Source: Bacillota bacterium (GTDB lineage Bacteria; Bacillota; Clostridia; Oscillospirales; Ruminococcaceae). Taken from it: DNA of 64,000 nt. The translations under genes were made by a program, and so were the position numbers. This document shows, in pieces, positions 15,115 through 23,189 of the stretch (within the stretch, counting starts at the first letter, position 1; each line of letters begins with the position of its first letter). The notes below the pieces were generated by a model. It ran no database searches. It had not been told where the DNA came from and worked only from the letters and a program-made list of their open reading frames with translations. The stretch covers positions 29,863 through 93,862 of the forward strand of contig JAEZKF010000018.1 of the NCBI GenBank assembly GCA_023415575.1, in the 5' to 3' direction.

Positions 15115-16640
15115 TCCGCGCCACCTCCCGCGATTGCCTTCATAATATTGTCCTGCGTGATGTCGTCACCGCTCAGCTCACCGATTTTTACACAGTCGCG
15201 CATGACAATCATGCGGTTGCAGGTGCGCAGCATCTCCTCAATCTCAGAGGAGATGAACATCACGGTTTTCCCCTGCTCAGAAAGATTAATGATAAGCTTT
15301 TGAATCTCCGATTTGGTACCTACGTCAATGCCTCGGGTTGGCTCATCCAAAATCAGAAAATCGGGGTTGGTGAGCAGCCACCGTGCGAGTACAACCTTCT
15401 GCTGGTTGCCGCCGCTCAGCTGCTTAACCGGGGTTTCACGGTCCGAGGTCTTGATCTTTAAAAGGTCAATATATCGGTCGCAAAACTCCTCCTGCTCCTT
15501 TCTGCTAAGCTGCTTGAAGGCACCCTTTCTCGCCTGCAGGGCTAAGATAATATTCTCCCGCACCGAGAGGTCCGGGATGATGCCCTCATCCTTGCGGTCT
15601 TCCGGCAGAAAAGCCATGCCGGCCTTCATGGCATCTAAGGGAGTATGTATGTTGAGGACATCCCCATTCACCTTGAGCCTGCCGCCCTTGGTTGCATCTG
15701 CCCCGTATATCGCCCGTGCCAGCTCGCTGCGGCCTGAACCGAGCAGGCCGGAGAGTCCGATGACATCGCCCCTGTAGATTGAAACATCAAAGGGTTTTAG
15801 GCCGCTCGTGCTTTTTAGCCCTTCAGCCTCAACCACCAGTTCGGCGTCAGCTGCACTGGCTTCATTTTCACGCTTGACCTCGGCTAGGTCGTCGAAGTCC
15901 TTTCCGAGCATCCTCGCTACAAGCTGCAGGCGGGGCAGGGACTCGACGTCGTATTCACCAACCAGTTCCCCGTTGCGCAAGACCGTAATACGGTCGCATA
16001 TCTCATATACCTGCTCTATAAAGTGCGTGACAAAGATAATACCGATTCCCGTTTTACTGAGCTTTCGCATAATCGAAAACAGCTTCTCTACCTCGGAGTC
16101 ATCCAAGCTGGAGGTGGGTTCATCGAGGATGAGGACACGGGAAGAGGTATTAACCGCCCTTGCGATTGCCACCATCTGCTGGATTGCTACCGAGTAATGG
16201 TCAAGGTTTGCCGTGACATCAATGTCGATATCTAAATCCGCAAACACCTCCGCGGCTTTTTTGTTCATGGTCTTCCAGTCAATTGCCCCGAACCGCTTCG
16301 GTTCCCTACCCAAAAAGAGGTTTTCCGCAACCGAAAGGTTCGGGCAGAGGTTGACTTCCTGATACACCGTGCTGATGCCGTTTAGCTGCGCTTCATGCGG
16401 CGAGCGGTTAATAATCGGGCGGGAGATACCGGCAAGGCGAATTTCTCCCGATTCAAACTCCTCTGCCCCGGTGAGCACCTTAATGAGAGTGGACTTTCCC
16501 GCTCCGTTCTCGCCCATGAGGGCGTGAATCTCTCCCCTTCTGAGTGTAAAATCAACATTACTAAGCGCGCGAACGCCAACAAAATTCTTGCTGATATGCC
16601 GCATAGTCAGAATCTCGTCGCCGCTGGACAATCTCCTCAC
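15111..16640 (-). CDS. ytfR: Sugar ABC transporter ATP-binding protein, YtfR-like (two NBDs)
   Basis: Cytoplasmic ATPase of 509 residues with two nucleotide-binding domains. The first has Walker A GENGAGKSTLIK (about 43-54) and Walker B VLILDEPTSSLDD. The second has a degenerate Walker A GLLGSGRSELA (about 295), signature LSGGNQQKVVLARWL and DFLILDEPTRGIDVG. This is the RbsA/MglA/YtfR design. The annotated GTG at 16640 sits hard against AAAGGGG; a TTG at 16631, 8 bases after it, is an equally good start. It powers the two permeases downstream. Confidence 0.92.
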   Translation of the reverse strand: MRRLSSGDEILTMRHISKNFVGVRALSNVDFTLRRGEIHALMGENGAGKSTLIKVLTGAEEFESGEIRLAGISRPIINRSPHEAQLNGISTVYQEVNLCPNLSVAENLFLGREPKRFGAIDWKTMNKKAAEVFADLDIDIDVTANLDHYSVAIQQMVAIARAVNTSSRVLILDEPTSSLDDSEVEKLFSIMRKLSKTGIGIIFVTHFIEQVYEICDRITVLRNGELVGEYDVESLPRLQLVARMLGKDFDDLAEVKRENEASAADAELVVEAEGLKSTSGLKPFDVSIYRGDVIGLSGLLGSGRSELARAIYGADATKGGRLKVNGDVLNIHTPLDAMKAGMAFLPEDRKDEGIIPDLSVRENIILALQARKGAFKQLSRKEQEEFCDRYIDLLKIKTSDRETPVKQLSGGNQQKVVLARWLLTNPDFLILDEPTRGIDVGTKSEIQKLIINLSEQGKTVMFISSEIEEMLRTCNRMIVMRDCVKIGELSGDDITQDNIMKAIAGGGAE

Positions 16641-16654
16641 CCCTTTAAAAGTGT

Positions 16655-16690
16655 CGCCGGAGAACCATCTGTAGTCTGGCTCTCCGGCGG
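16655..16690 (-). terminator. Intergenic hairpin after the binding-protein gene
   Basis: CGCCGGAGA pairs with TCTCCGGCG across a loop of about 17 bases. On the minus strand it is followed by ACACTTTTAAAG. It lies between the binding-protein gene and the ATPase gene. It may be a partial terminator or an mRNA stabiliser. Confidence 0.65.
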
Positions 16691-16736
16691 TTCTGCAGTT
16701 ATCCTGATATTATGCTGTTATCACCTGCAATAGCGC

Positions 16737-17780
16737 TTAGTACGCGCGTGTACCGATTATATCCTTAGCATCCGCAGCATAGAAGACGCCTTCCTGTACA
16801 TAGGCAATCTTGTCAACCGGTTTGCCGCTCTCGAGCGCTTCGATGATGCTGGCTACACGAGGACCATGCAGCGGGTTACACTCTACATCCGCGTCAATGT
16901 CGCCTGCAATCATCGCCTCAAAGGCTGCCTTTACAGCGTCGAACGAGATGATGGTGATCTCGCCGTTTGGTCCGCAGGTCTTGCCCGCAGCTTTAATCGC
17001 CTTAACCGCGCCAAATGCCATGTTGTCATTCTCTGCAATTACGACATCGATATCCGGATAGGACTTTAAGAAGGACTCCATGACCTCCTGGCCCTTTTCC
17101 TGTGTAAAGTCGCCGGATTGTCTGTCGAGCATCTTCCAATTCGGATGGGCTGCCATCTTTTCGGCGAAGCCTTCGGTACGGCCAATCTGAGCGGAGGAGC
17201 CCATGGTTCCCTGCAGGGTAACGATGTTCAGCTCCGAGTCGGGGTCAATGCCCTTTGCCTTGAGGGCATTCTCGAGTGCAGTAACCGCGTCGTAGCCCTC
17301 CTGTTTGAAGTTTGAGCCGACCCAAGCCGTAAAGAGGCTGTCGTCGTTGGTCTCAATCATACGGTCAACGATAACAACGGGGATACCGGCATCCTTGGCC
17401 TCTCCGAGAACCGTATCCCATCCGGCCTCGGTGTTTGGAGCAAGCACTATGTAGTCTACGCCTTTTTGAATGAAGTCGCGAATTGCCGTTATCTGCTTGT
17501 CGGTTTTCTGCTGAGCGTCTACCATCTCAAACTTATAGCCGTTTGCTTCGGTAAACGTCTCCTGCATGGACTTGGTGTTAGCCATGCGCCAGTCGGATTC
17601 TGCGCCTACCTGAACAAATCCGATATAGATAAGGTCCTTAGAAGGCTCTGCGGGGGTCGGTGTATCTGCTGAAGGAGTATTTGCTGCAGAGGGGGCGACC
17701 GGTGTACCGGTGCAGGCCGCAAACGCCGCAAGCATGAAAGCTGCCATAACCAACGCGGTTATTCTAACAAAAAGCTTCAT
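16737..17780 (-). CDS. ytfQ: Sugar-binding lipoprotein, YtfQ-like
   Basis: Extracytoplasmic solute receptor of 347 residues. The lipoprotein signal ends in AAFAACTG (Cys about residue 23), followed by a Pro/Ser/Thr linker. The periplasmic-binding type-1 fold begins KDLIYIGFVQVGAESDWR, close to YtfQ-family proteins. It continues with FIQKGVDYIVLAPNTEAGWD, IVTLQGTMGSSAQIGR and VIAENDNMAFGAV. It is the first gene of the transporter part and lies downstream of the YesMN pair. A galactofuranose/galactose-type ligand is suggested by the family; not proven. Confidence 0.88.
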   Translation of the reverse strand: MKLFVRITALVMAAFMLAAFAACTGTPVAPSAANTPSADTPTPAEPSKDLIYIGFVQVGAESDWRMANTKSMQETFTEANGYKFEMVDAQQKTDKQITAIRDFIQKGVDYIVLAPNTEAGWDTVLGEAKDAGIPVVIVDRMIETNDDSLFTAWVGSNFKQEGYDAVTALENALKAKGIDPDSELNIVTLQGTMGSSAQIGRTEGFAEKMAAHPNWKMLDRQSGDFTQEKGQEVMESFLKSYPDIDVVIAENDNMAFGAVKAIKAAGKTCGPNGEITIISFDAVKAAFEAMIAGDIDADVECNPLHGPRVASIIEALESGKPVDKIAYVQEGVFYAADAKDIIGTRAY

Positions 17781-17954
17781 CTCATTTAATCCTCCATTTA
17801 TAATCTATAAACCCCGTATCACTCAGGTTTACATCCATATTATAGAAAACGTAATTTCATAGTTCAATTCATATTCTTTTTATGTTGTTTTGATTTTTTA
17901 CTATCTTTTCTTTTCGATTTCAAATTTTTATTATAAACTTGATTTTTTTACGAT

Positions 17955-19424
17955 TTATATGATTTCAAACGGAATTCGAACCTGAACCCTCGTACCTTTG
18001 CCGTATGTGCTTGTGATGGTAATGCCGTACCCTTCGCCGAATTTCAGTTTTATCCGCTCATTGACATTGTATAGGCCGTACGAGTCATGCTTACTCTTTT
18101 CGCCGGACGAGTACTTCTCCTTTAGCTGTGCGGTGACCTCAATAAGCCGTTCGGGTGTCATGCCAATGCCGTTGTCTTCCACAAAGATGATAACATCGCC
18201 ATTGACAGCCTCAGCTTGGATATGTATCATTCCCCTGCCTCTACGTTCCTTGATTCCATGGTAGAGCGCATTTTCCACCAAGGGCTGCAGGGTTATTGAG
18301 GGCAGCAGTACCTCCTTGAGTCCCTCCGGGATGTTTATTTCATAGTCGAGGATATCCTGATACCGCACCTGCTGTATCTGCAGATAGCTTTGGATATGCC
18401 TTTCCTCCTCGCGAAGCATGGACATCCCGTTGCCGTGGTTAAGGGATGAACGGAAGAAGGCGGACAGCGCACCTACTATTTCGACTACCTCTTTTTGCTT
18501 TCCGGCCTCCGCCAGCCAGATGATTGTATCCAGTGTGTTGTACAAAAAGTGGGGATTAATCTGCGCCTGTAACAGCTCAAGCTCGGCCTCTCTAAGGGTG
18601 GTTTGGTCCTTTTGAATGGCTAAAAGCAGGTTTTCAATCTTCTCAATCATGCTGTTTAGGGAGCTTGCGAGCTGTTTGACCTCGGCGCCATGCACCGCAT
18701 TTACACGCACCGTCAAATCTCCCATCGCAACCTGATTGGTAACATTGGTGAAGTACTGGATTGGCTTTGCTATGCTGTTTGGAATGACGACCGACAACAG
18801 CAGCGCCAGAAGGGTAAGCAGGAGAAATACAATCACACTAAAGAGGGTAATCTTCTCAAGACTGTGCGAAACCTCTTCTCTAACCTCTGATAATCCTTTG
18901 GTTTCGTAATAGGTGTATTCCAGCACGGTAGACTGGATGAGAGCCGTTACAAGCTGAACGTCGTTCTCCCATATTCGGATGTTGTCATCGTAATGTCCAC
19001 CTTCAATCTTGTTCTGCTCAATGCGTTTTACGTACTTTTCAAGGTTGTTTAAAAGCTTCATGATGCTTTCCGCGCGGCGGGTGTTGTCCTCCATGCTGGA
19101 ATTCTTGATTAAGTCAGATGCGATATCACGGGCCTCGTTGATATTGATGTAGGGGTCTTCCTCATCAAATGTAGAATGCCCCGCTATCAGCAGGTAGATT
19201 TTATAGTCAAACTCCTCTTTGAACTTGATACTGAATCTCCCTGCCTCGGAGGCATTTGCGATGATATGGTCATATCTTTGGTTGTATGTGTAAAAGTTAT
19301 AAAAGAGAAAGGCAAACAGGCAAAACAACGGCACGATAATCATAATCAGGGAAAGCTGAATCTTTCGGTTAAGCTTTAGGTCGCCAAAGAAGCTTCTTAC
19401 CCTATACAGCGGACTGTTTTTCAC
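17955..19424 (-). CDS. Sensor histidine kinase, YesM type
   Basis: Membrane sensor of 489 residues: one helix near residues 21-44, an extracellular helical sensor region (45-185), a second helix (about 193-216), then HAMP (SIAKPIQYFTNVTNQVAMG). The His-kinase box is QINPHFLYNTLDTIIW (phosphoryl-acceptor His near residue 302), followed by an ATPase domain with LVENALYHGIKER and VEDNGIGMTPE. This is the LytS/YesM family that pairs with AraC-type response regulators. Its partner is encoded 35 bases upstream and the sugar importer lies downstream, so it probably senses an extracellular sugar, perhaps through the YtfQ-like protein. Confidence 0.93.
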   Translation of the reverse strand: MKNSPLYRVRSFFGDLKLNRKIQLSLIMIIVPLFCLFAFLFYNFYTYNQRYDHIIANASEAGRFSIKFKEEFDYKIYLLIAGHSTFDEEDPYININEARDIASDLIKNSSMEDNTRRAESIMKLLNNLEKYVKRIEQNKIEGGHYDDNIRIWENDVQLVTALIQSTVLEYTYYETKGLSEVREEVSHSLEKITLFSVIVFLLLTLLALLLSVVIPNSIAKPIQYFTNVTNQVAMGDLTVRVNAVHGAEVKQLASSLNSMIEKIENLLLAIQKDQTTLREAELELLQAQINPHFLYNTLDTIIWLAEAGKQKEVVEIVGALSAFFRSSLNHGNGMSMLREEERHIQSYLQIQQVRYQDILDYEINIPEGLKEVLLPSITLQPLVENALYHGIKERRGRGMIHIQAEAVNGDVIIFVEDNGIGMTPERLIEVTAQLKEKYSSGEKSKHDSYGLYNVNERIKLKFGEGYGITITSTYGKGTRVQVRIPFEII

Positions 19425-19459
19425 ATTCTCTCCCCCAATGGCGTCATTTTCCCTTGTTC

Positions 19460-21076
19460 TTACCCTTGTGCTGTGTGACGATACTGCGTCGGTGAACAGT
19501 GAAACATCTTTTTAAACAGGTATGAAAAGTAATGCGGGTCCTTATAGCCAACCCTCAGCCCGATTTCGGCACAGAGGAGGTCTGAGCACTTTAGCAGCTC
19601 CTTGGCCTTTGACATACGAAATTCGGTGAGATACCGAATAAAGCTTTGCCCTGTTTCGCGGCTGAACACCGAGCTTAAATGGCTCGGGCTGATGTTTACA
19701 TACTCTGCGACATCATTGAGGGAGATATCTTCTGCGTAGTTTTCGCAGATATAACTCTTTACCTGCTCGATGATATGATGGTACCGTTTTGTCCGCAGGG
19801 CCTCCCTGCGCATCAGCGCCTCAGTAAAGAGTTTAACGAGGTAATCCTTAACCTTGTCAGGGTCGTTTACCAGTTCAATCATCTGTTCCGGGTTTGAAAA
19901 GGGCTCCCTTGAGAATACACCCTCATCCCCGATGTTCTTTAAAAATGTTATGACCGTAACATAGATGTCCATAAAGACATACTGCCGAAACAGCAGTGAA
20001 CGCGCACTTGCACCGCCGATATGGTTTAGTAATTTTTCTACAAAGAACAAGACCTCGCCGAGCTCCCCGCCCCGTAAGAAATCCTCTACCTTTGTCAGGT
20101 CCAGACTTCCCAGCTCCTGTGCGTCCAGACGCATATTTTCGGAGCCCTGACGCTGTGCAGATATGGTATCGCAATCGATGATGTCGTTTCGGTCTAAGAC
20201 AAATCGTTGTGCAAAGGCGCGCTGGGCGGATTCAAACGATTCATTTAGCCTTGTCAGCCTGTCGACAACTGAGCCTATGCCGCCGAAATAGCGCACATCA
20301 GGGTAGCGATGAAAAAGTGCCTTTAAGTCATCCAAAAAGCTCTGCCATATTGAGTCTAGGTGTTCGGGGGACTCCCCTTTTATCAGCAAGGCCCATCCTT
20401 CAATGGCACGGTCGAACAACAAGATGTTGTCTGTGTATGTATTGAGTCTAATAAACTCCTCCGTCAGCGACAACAGCTCAGTAGAAAAGGCCTCATCAAA
20501 GGAAGCGTGACTGTATTTGAGCAGCACAACCCGATAACTTTTTGCGCTTAACTTCAGTCCCAGCTCCTGCCCTCTTTCTAAAATCTTATAGATAGAAAGG
20601 GAGCCCGCAACCATCTCGTTAAAGAGCCTTAGCTTCAGGTTCTGCTCGGCCTCCGCCATCTCCTGCCTGTAGCGCTCGTAGTTTTCTCTTTCCTCCCGCT
20701 CGCGAAGAATCTGCCTGCCGATACGCTTTACAACCTCAATAAGCTCTGTACTGTTAATGGGCTTTAAGAGGTATTGTGTAACGCCGATTCGAATAGCCTC
20801 CTGCGCGTATGAGAACTCCTCATGGCCGCTTAAAATGATGATCTTGCACTGCGGCAGCTCTTTTTTAACAATACGGCTCAGCTCTAGTCCATCCATAAAC
20901 GGCATGCGTATATCCGTAATGATGATGTCGGGCTGCTCGCTTTGAATGAGTGGAAGTGCAAGCTCTCCGTCCGCCGCCTCGCCGCAGAACTCAAACCCTT
21001 CCCCCGCCCAATTAATATTGTTTTTGATGCCTTCGCGGACAATCAATTCATCCTCGACTAAGAAAATCTTCAGCAT
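19460..21076 (-). CDS. Response regulator with AraC-type DNA-binding domain, YesN type
   Basis: Cytoplasmic regulator of 538 residues. A receiver domain occupies 1-120 (FLVEDELIVREG; phospho-Asp in IIITDIRMPFMDG; YLLKPI). A long middle region follows. The C-terminal AraC/XylS domain occupies about 435-535 (DISLNDVAEYVNISPSHLSSVF and IGLRVGYKDPHYFSYLFKKM). The start is ATG 21076, supported by GGAGGGG 7 bases upstream, in place of the longer frame to 21097. It forms a pair with the YesM-type kinase and probably activates the transporter genes behind it. Confidence 0.93.
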   Translation of the reverse strand: MLKIFLVEDELIVREGIKNNINWAGEGFEFCGEAADGELALPLIQSEQPDIIITDIRMPFMDGLELSRIVKKELPQCKIIILSGHEEFSYAQEAIRIGVTQYLLKPINSTELIEVVKRIGRQILREREERENYERYRQEMAEAEQNLKLRLFNEMVAGSLSIYKILERGQELGLKLSAKSYRVVLLKYSHASFDEAFSTELLSLTEEFIRLNTYTDNILLFDRAIEGWALLIKGESPEHLDSIWQSFLDDLKALFHRYPDVRYFGGIGSVVDRLTRLNESFESAQRAFAQRFVLDRNDIIDCDTISAQRQGSENMRLDAQELGSLDLTKVEDFLRGGELGEVLFFVEKLLNHIGGASARSLLFRQYVFMDIYVTVITFLKNIGDEGVFSREPFSNPEQMIELVNDPDKVKDYLVKLFTEALMRREALRTKRYHHIIEQVKSYICENYAEDISLNDVAEYVNISPSHLSSVFSRETGQSFIRYLTEFRMSKAKELLKCSDLLCAEIGLRVGYKDPHYFSYLFKKMFHCSPTQYRHTAQG

Positions 21077-21242
21077 CGAGCAGCCCCTCCAACTCAAAAT
21101 ATCGGGTAATTCCAGTAGAGCCGTTCAACCAATCCTTATATTGTAATCTTTAGATTAATATTACATTATCCTTATGTGGATGTAAAGACAACCAAGTCGA
21201 AAGACTGTACAACCCACTGCGACAAAAAATGTAATTTCCCCC

Positions 21243-21271
21243 TTGACTTTTATATCACGCTATGATACATT
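21243..21271 (+). promoter_or_regulatory. Promoter of the padR unit
   Basis: TTGACT (21243-21248), 17 bases, TACATT (21266-21271) with an extended TGA before the -10. A PadR-like operator overlaps the spacer and -10. Confidence 0.8.
21251..21269. promoter_or_regulatory. PadR operator 1 (imperfect)
   Basis: TATATCACGCTATGATACA, an imperfect version of operator 2 and within the promoter spacer and -10. Its centre lies 29 bp from that of operator 2. Confidence 0.7.
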
Positions 21272-21279
21272 GATGGTAG

Positions 21280-21298
21280 TATATCACGTTGTGATATA
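21280..21298. promoter_or_regulatory. PadR operator 2 (perfect palindrome)
   Basis: TATATCAC-GTT-GTGATATA, a perfect inverted repeat at the transcription start, 30 bases before the padR start codon. Autorepression is inferred. Confidence 0.78.
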
Positions 21299-21327
21299 AA
21301 ACGCCGAGATATAGTGAGGTGTGATAC

Positions 21328-21645
21328 ATGGATTTAGGAAAGCTGAAAAAACGGTTTATTCCCATGACCGAGACGATGTTCTATATTCTGTACGCCCTGC
21401 AAACCGAGCGGCACGGGTACGGGATCATGCAGCACGTTCAGGAGATTACAAACGGGCGCATTGTGCTGGGGGCCGGCACCATCTATCAGAGCCTATCAAA
21501 GCTTGAGCAGGAGCACCTGATTGTCCCTACTCAGGAGCACAACCGCCAAAAGAAGTACATCATCACCGAAACGGGAACGGCTATCCTCAAAGAGGAGGCC
21601 AAACGGATTACCGAACTTTATTCCATTGCAAAGGAGTTGATTTAG
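21328..21645 (+). CDS. PadR-family transcriptional regulator
   Basis: Small winged-helix repressor of 105 residues. The PadR signature is clear: MTETMFYILYALQTERHGYGI (12-33), GAGTIYQSLSKLEQEHLI (48-65) and a beta-wing QKKYIITETG. The C-terminus is short, as in the PadR-s2 subgroup. GTGAGG-type spacing precedes the ATG, and the promoter carries two matching palindromes. It is followed, with overlap of the stop region, by a DUF2812 membrane protein gene, a common PadR partner. Confidence 0.93.
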   Translation: MDLGKLKKRFIPMTETMFYILYALQTERHGYGIMQHVQEITNGRIVLGAGTIYQSLSKLEQEHLIVPTQEHNRQKKYIITETGTAILKEEAKRITELYSIAKELI

Positions 21646-22182
21646 GTGAGCAAGAAAACAGCATGGTTTTCGGTCTTTCGCAAGGTGGTTCCTTCTGACT
21701 ATGAAAATTGGCTTGAGGACCTCGCAAAAAAGGGCTGGAATATCGATAAAATCGGGCAGTTTAGCTCATTTAAGATGGATTTTCACTTAACCGAACCAAA
21801 GCAGTACCGTTACGTCTTTGATTTAAATGCCTTCCCCAAGCAGGATTACATTGCCACCTATGAGCAGTTTGGGTGGGAGTATGTTGGCAAGATGTCAAGC
21901 TGCTTTGTATGGCGCAAGGAGTATACCGATAAGCGTCCGGAGTCATTTTCCGACCTTGATAGCCTGGTTAAGCGCAACAAGCGCGTGCGCAATGCGGTTA
22001 CCGCCTGCCTTGTCTTCTTGCTGGTCGGTATTTTGGCCTGTATAATCGGAATTGTAGTAAAGGCTGTGATTGGCGATATCGAGCGCCTCATCGAGCTTGT
22101 GGTTACACTTATATTTGTGGCGCTGTGCTCGGGGTATCTGGGTTGGGTTGTGAATAAAATCAACCGCAATATTGACCGTTAA
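21646..22182 (+). CDS. DUF2812 membrane protein
   Basis: Protein of 178 residues. The N-terminal DUF2812 region (FSVFRKVVPSDYENWLEDLAKKGW, YRYVFDLN) is followed by two C-terminal transmembrane helices (about 118-140 and 148-170). The start is GTG at 21646 immediately after the padR stop TAG; AAGGAG lies 10 bases upstream inside padR, so translation is coupled. DUF2812 proteins are habitually encoded with PadR regulators, but their biochemical role is unknown. Probably the main target of the repressor. Confidence 0.88.
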   Translation: MSKKTAWFSVFRKVVPSDYENWLEDLAKKGWNIDKIGQFSSFKMDFHLTEPKQYRYVFDLNAFPKQDYIATYEQFGWEYVGKMSSCFVWRKEYTDKRPESFSDLDSLVKRNKRVRNAVTACLVFLLVGILACIIGIVVKAVIGDIERLIELVVTLIFVALCSGYLGWVVNKINRNIDR

Positions 22183-22222
22183 TCACAGCTATCTTGAGGA
22201 TTGACATCAAAGGAGGAGCACC

Positions 22223-22558
22223 ATGTATCAGGGAATTATCATTAAAGAAAGCCTGCGCGACGAGGAAATTCTCGATTGTGTGACGGTACATTCCGCCGAG
22301 CTGTGGAAAACAGAAAGTACCCCACGGTACTGGACGGCTCTGTTTTTTGAGTCGGAGGATGAGCATTTCCTACAGAAGCTGTCGCATTATTTAACCGGCA
22401 ACTGGTATGTGGATATGAAGTGCGAAAATACCAAGATACTTGTGTTCAAAGACAAGGTCATGAGCTACAAAATTGGCAACAACGCAGCAAAAGATAAAAT
22501 CGTTGACTATTGCCTTTCTATCGGCATCCCCCAAGAGCAATGTGATTGGCCGGAATAG
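22223..22558 (+). CDS. Conserved-looking protein of unknown function (111 aa)
   Basis: Cytoplasmic protein of 111 residues with no signal or membrane segment. It starts MYQGIIIKESLRDEEILD and contains YWTALFFESEDEHFLQKL, NWYVDMKCENTKILVFKDKV and a C-terminal GIPQEQCDW. The alternating beta/alpha pattern suggests a compact fold. AAGGAGGAG lies 6 bases before the ATG. It follows the DUF2812 gene by 40 bases and is probably in the same transcript. Family not recognised. Confidence 0.75.
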   Translation: MYQGIIIKESLRDEEILDCVTVHSAELWKTESTPRYWTALFFESEDEHFLQKLSHYLTGNWYVDMKCENTKILVFKDKVMSYKIGNNAAKDKIVDYCLSIGIPQEQCDWPE

Positions 22559-22640
22559 TTGCTTACAGAATATTTATAATTTCTTAGTAATAATTCAATA
22601 AAATCTTTACGGAATATCTCAAAAACCGCACACTGTTTTA

Positions 22641-22649
22641 TGCTATAAT
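22641..22649 (+). promoter_or_regulatory. Extended -10 promoter of the TnpV-like gene
   Basis: TGCTATAAT, an extended -10 without a good -35, 62 bases before the ATG of the next gene. Confidence 0.55.
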
Positions 22650-22710
22650 CATTCCATAGCACATATCAAATACAAGATGTTTTGGGCATCGCGAAAGGAA
22701 TGGTACCAGT

Positions 22711-23055
22711 ATGAACAGGTTGCCATCAGATTCCGGCAGCGTGTACTATCCTTCCCCTTCCACCGATGACCTCACTGGAAAGCTGGGCAGATATGGGCAA
22801 ACCGCCCGCAGATACCTGCAGGAAAACCGCACCGATCTCTTTCGGCAGTGGCAGAAATCCGGGTATTTGCAGGAATTTTTGCTTAGCTTGGATGCACGAT
22901 ACGAAACATGGAAGACCAAGATGGTACAACACTTAAAAGAGAGCGAGTATACACAGACGTCAAGCCTCATGAGCAAGGCTCATGCCTACCACATTCAAAC
23001 ACAGGCAGACAGCTTTGTGCTTGCACTTCTACACGAAGAGTTATTAAGCCTATAA
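22711..23055 (+). CDS. TnpV-like small protein
   Basis: Protein of 114 residues, cytoplasmic, mostly helical. The central part (GKLGRYGQTARRYLQENR, LFRQWQKSGYLQEFLLSLD) resembles the TnpV family first noted in Clostridia transposons of the Tn4451 type (usual pattern: GKYGRMR..YL.EHRP.LY..LL.SGKL). The C-terminus is divergent. GAAAGGAA lies about 12 bases before the ATG. No transposase, resolvase or terminal repeats are visible nearby, so it is either a solitary remnant or a domesticated gene. The family call rests on this motif only. Confidence 0.6.
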   Translation: MNRLPSDSGSVYYPSPSTDDLTGKLGRYGQTARRYLQENRTDLFRQWQKSGYLQEFLLSLDARYETWKTKMVQHLKESEYTQTSSLMSKAHAYHIQTQADSFVLALLHEELLSL

Positions 23056-23096
23056 AGTGTTAACAACATCATTGGGTACAGCAGCACCCCATTTGG

Positions 23097-23128
23097 GCAG
23101 GGTTTGGTTTTTCCAAGCCCTGCTTGAT
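23097..23128 (+). terminator. Terminator of the TnpV-like gene
   Basis: GCAGGGTTTGG pairs with CCAAGCCCTGC (one G-T pair) around TTTTT, then TTGATTTTAT. Confidence 0.75.
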
Positions 23129-23138
23129 TTTATATAAA

Positions 23139-23171
23139 GCAAAACGCCCCATGAATCATGGGGCGTTTTGC
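23139..23171. terminator. Terminator of the GH9 gene
   Basis: GCAAAACGCCCCATGA/TCATGGGGCGTTTTGC, a perfect stem. It lies 19 bases after the GH9 stop on the minus strand. Confidence 0.85.
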
Positions 23172-23189
23172 TATTTGTAGGTGAACGGC

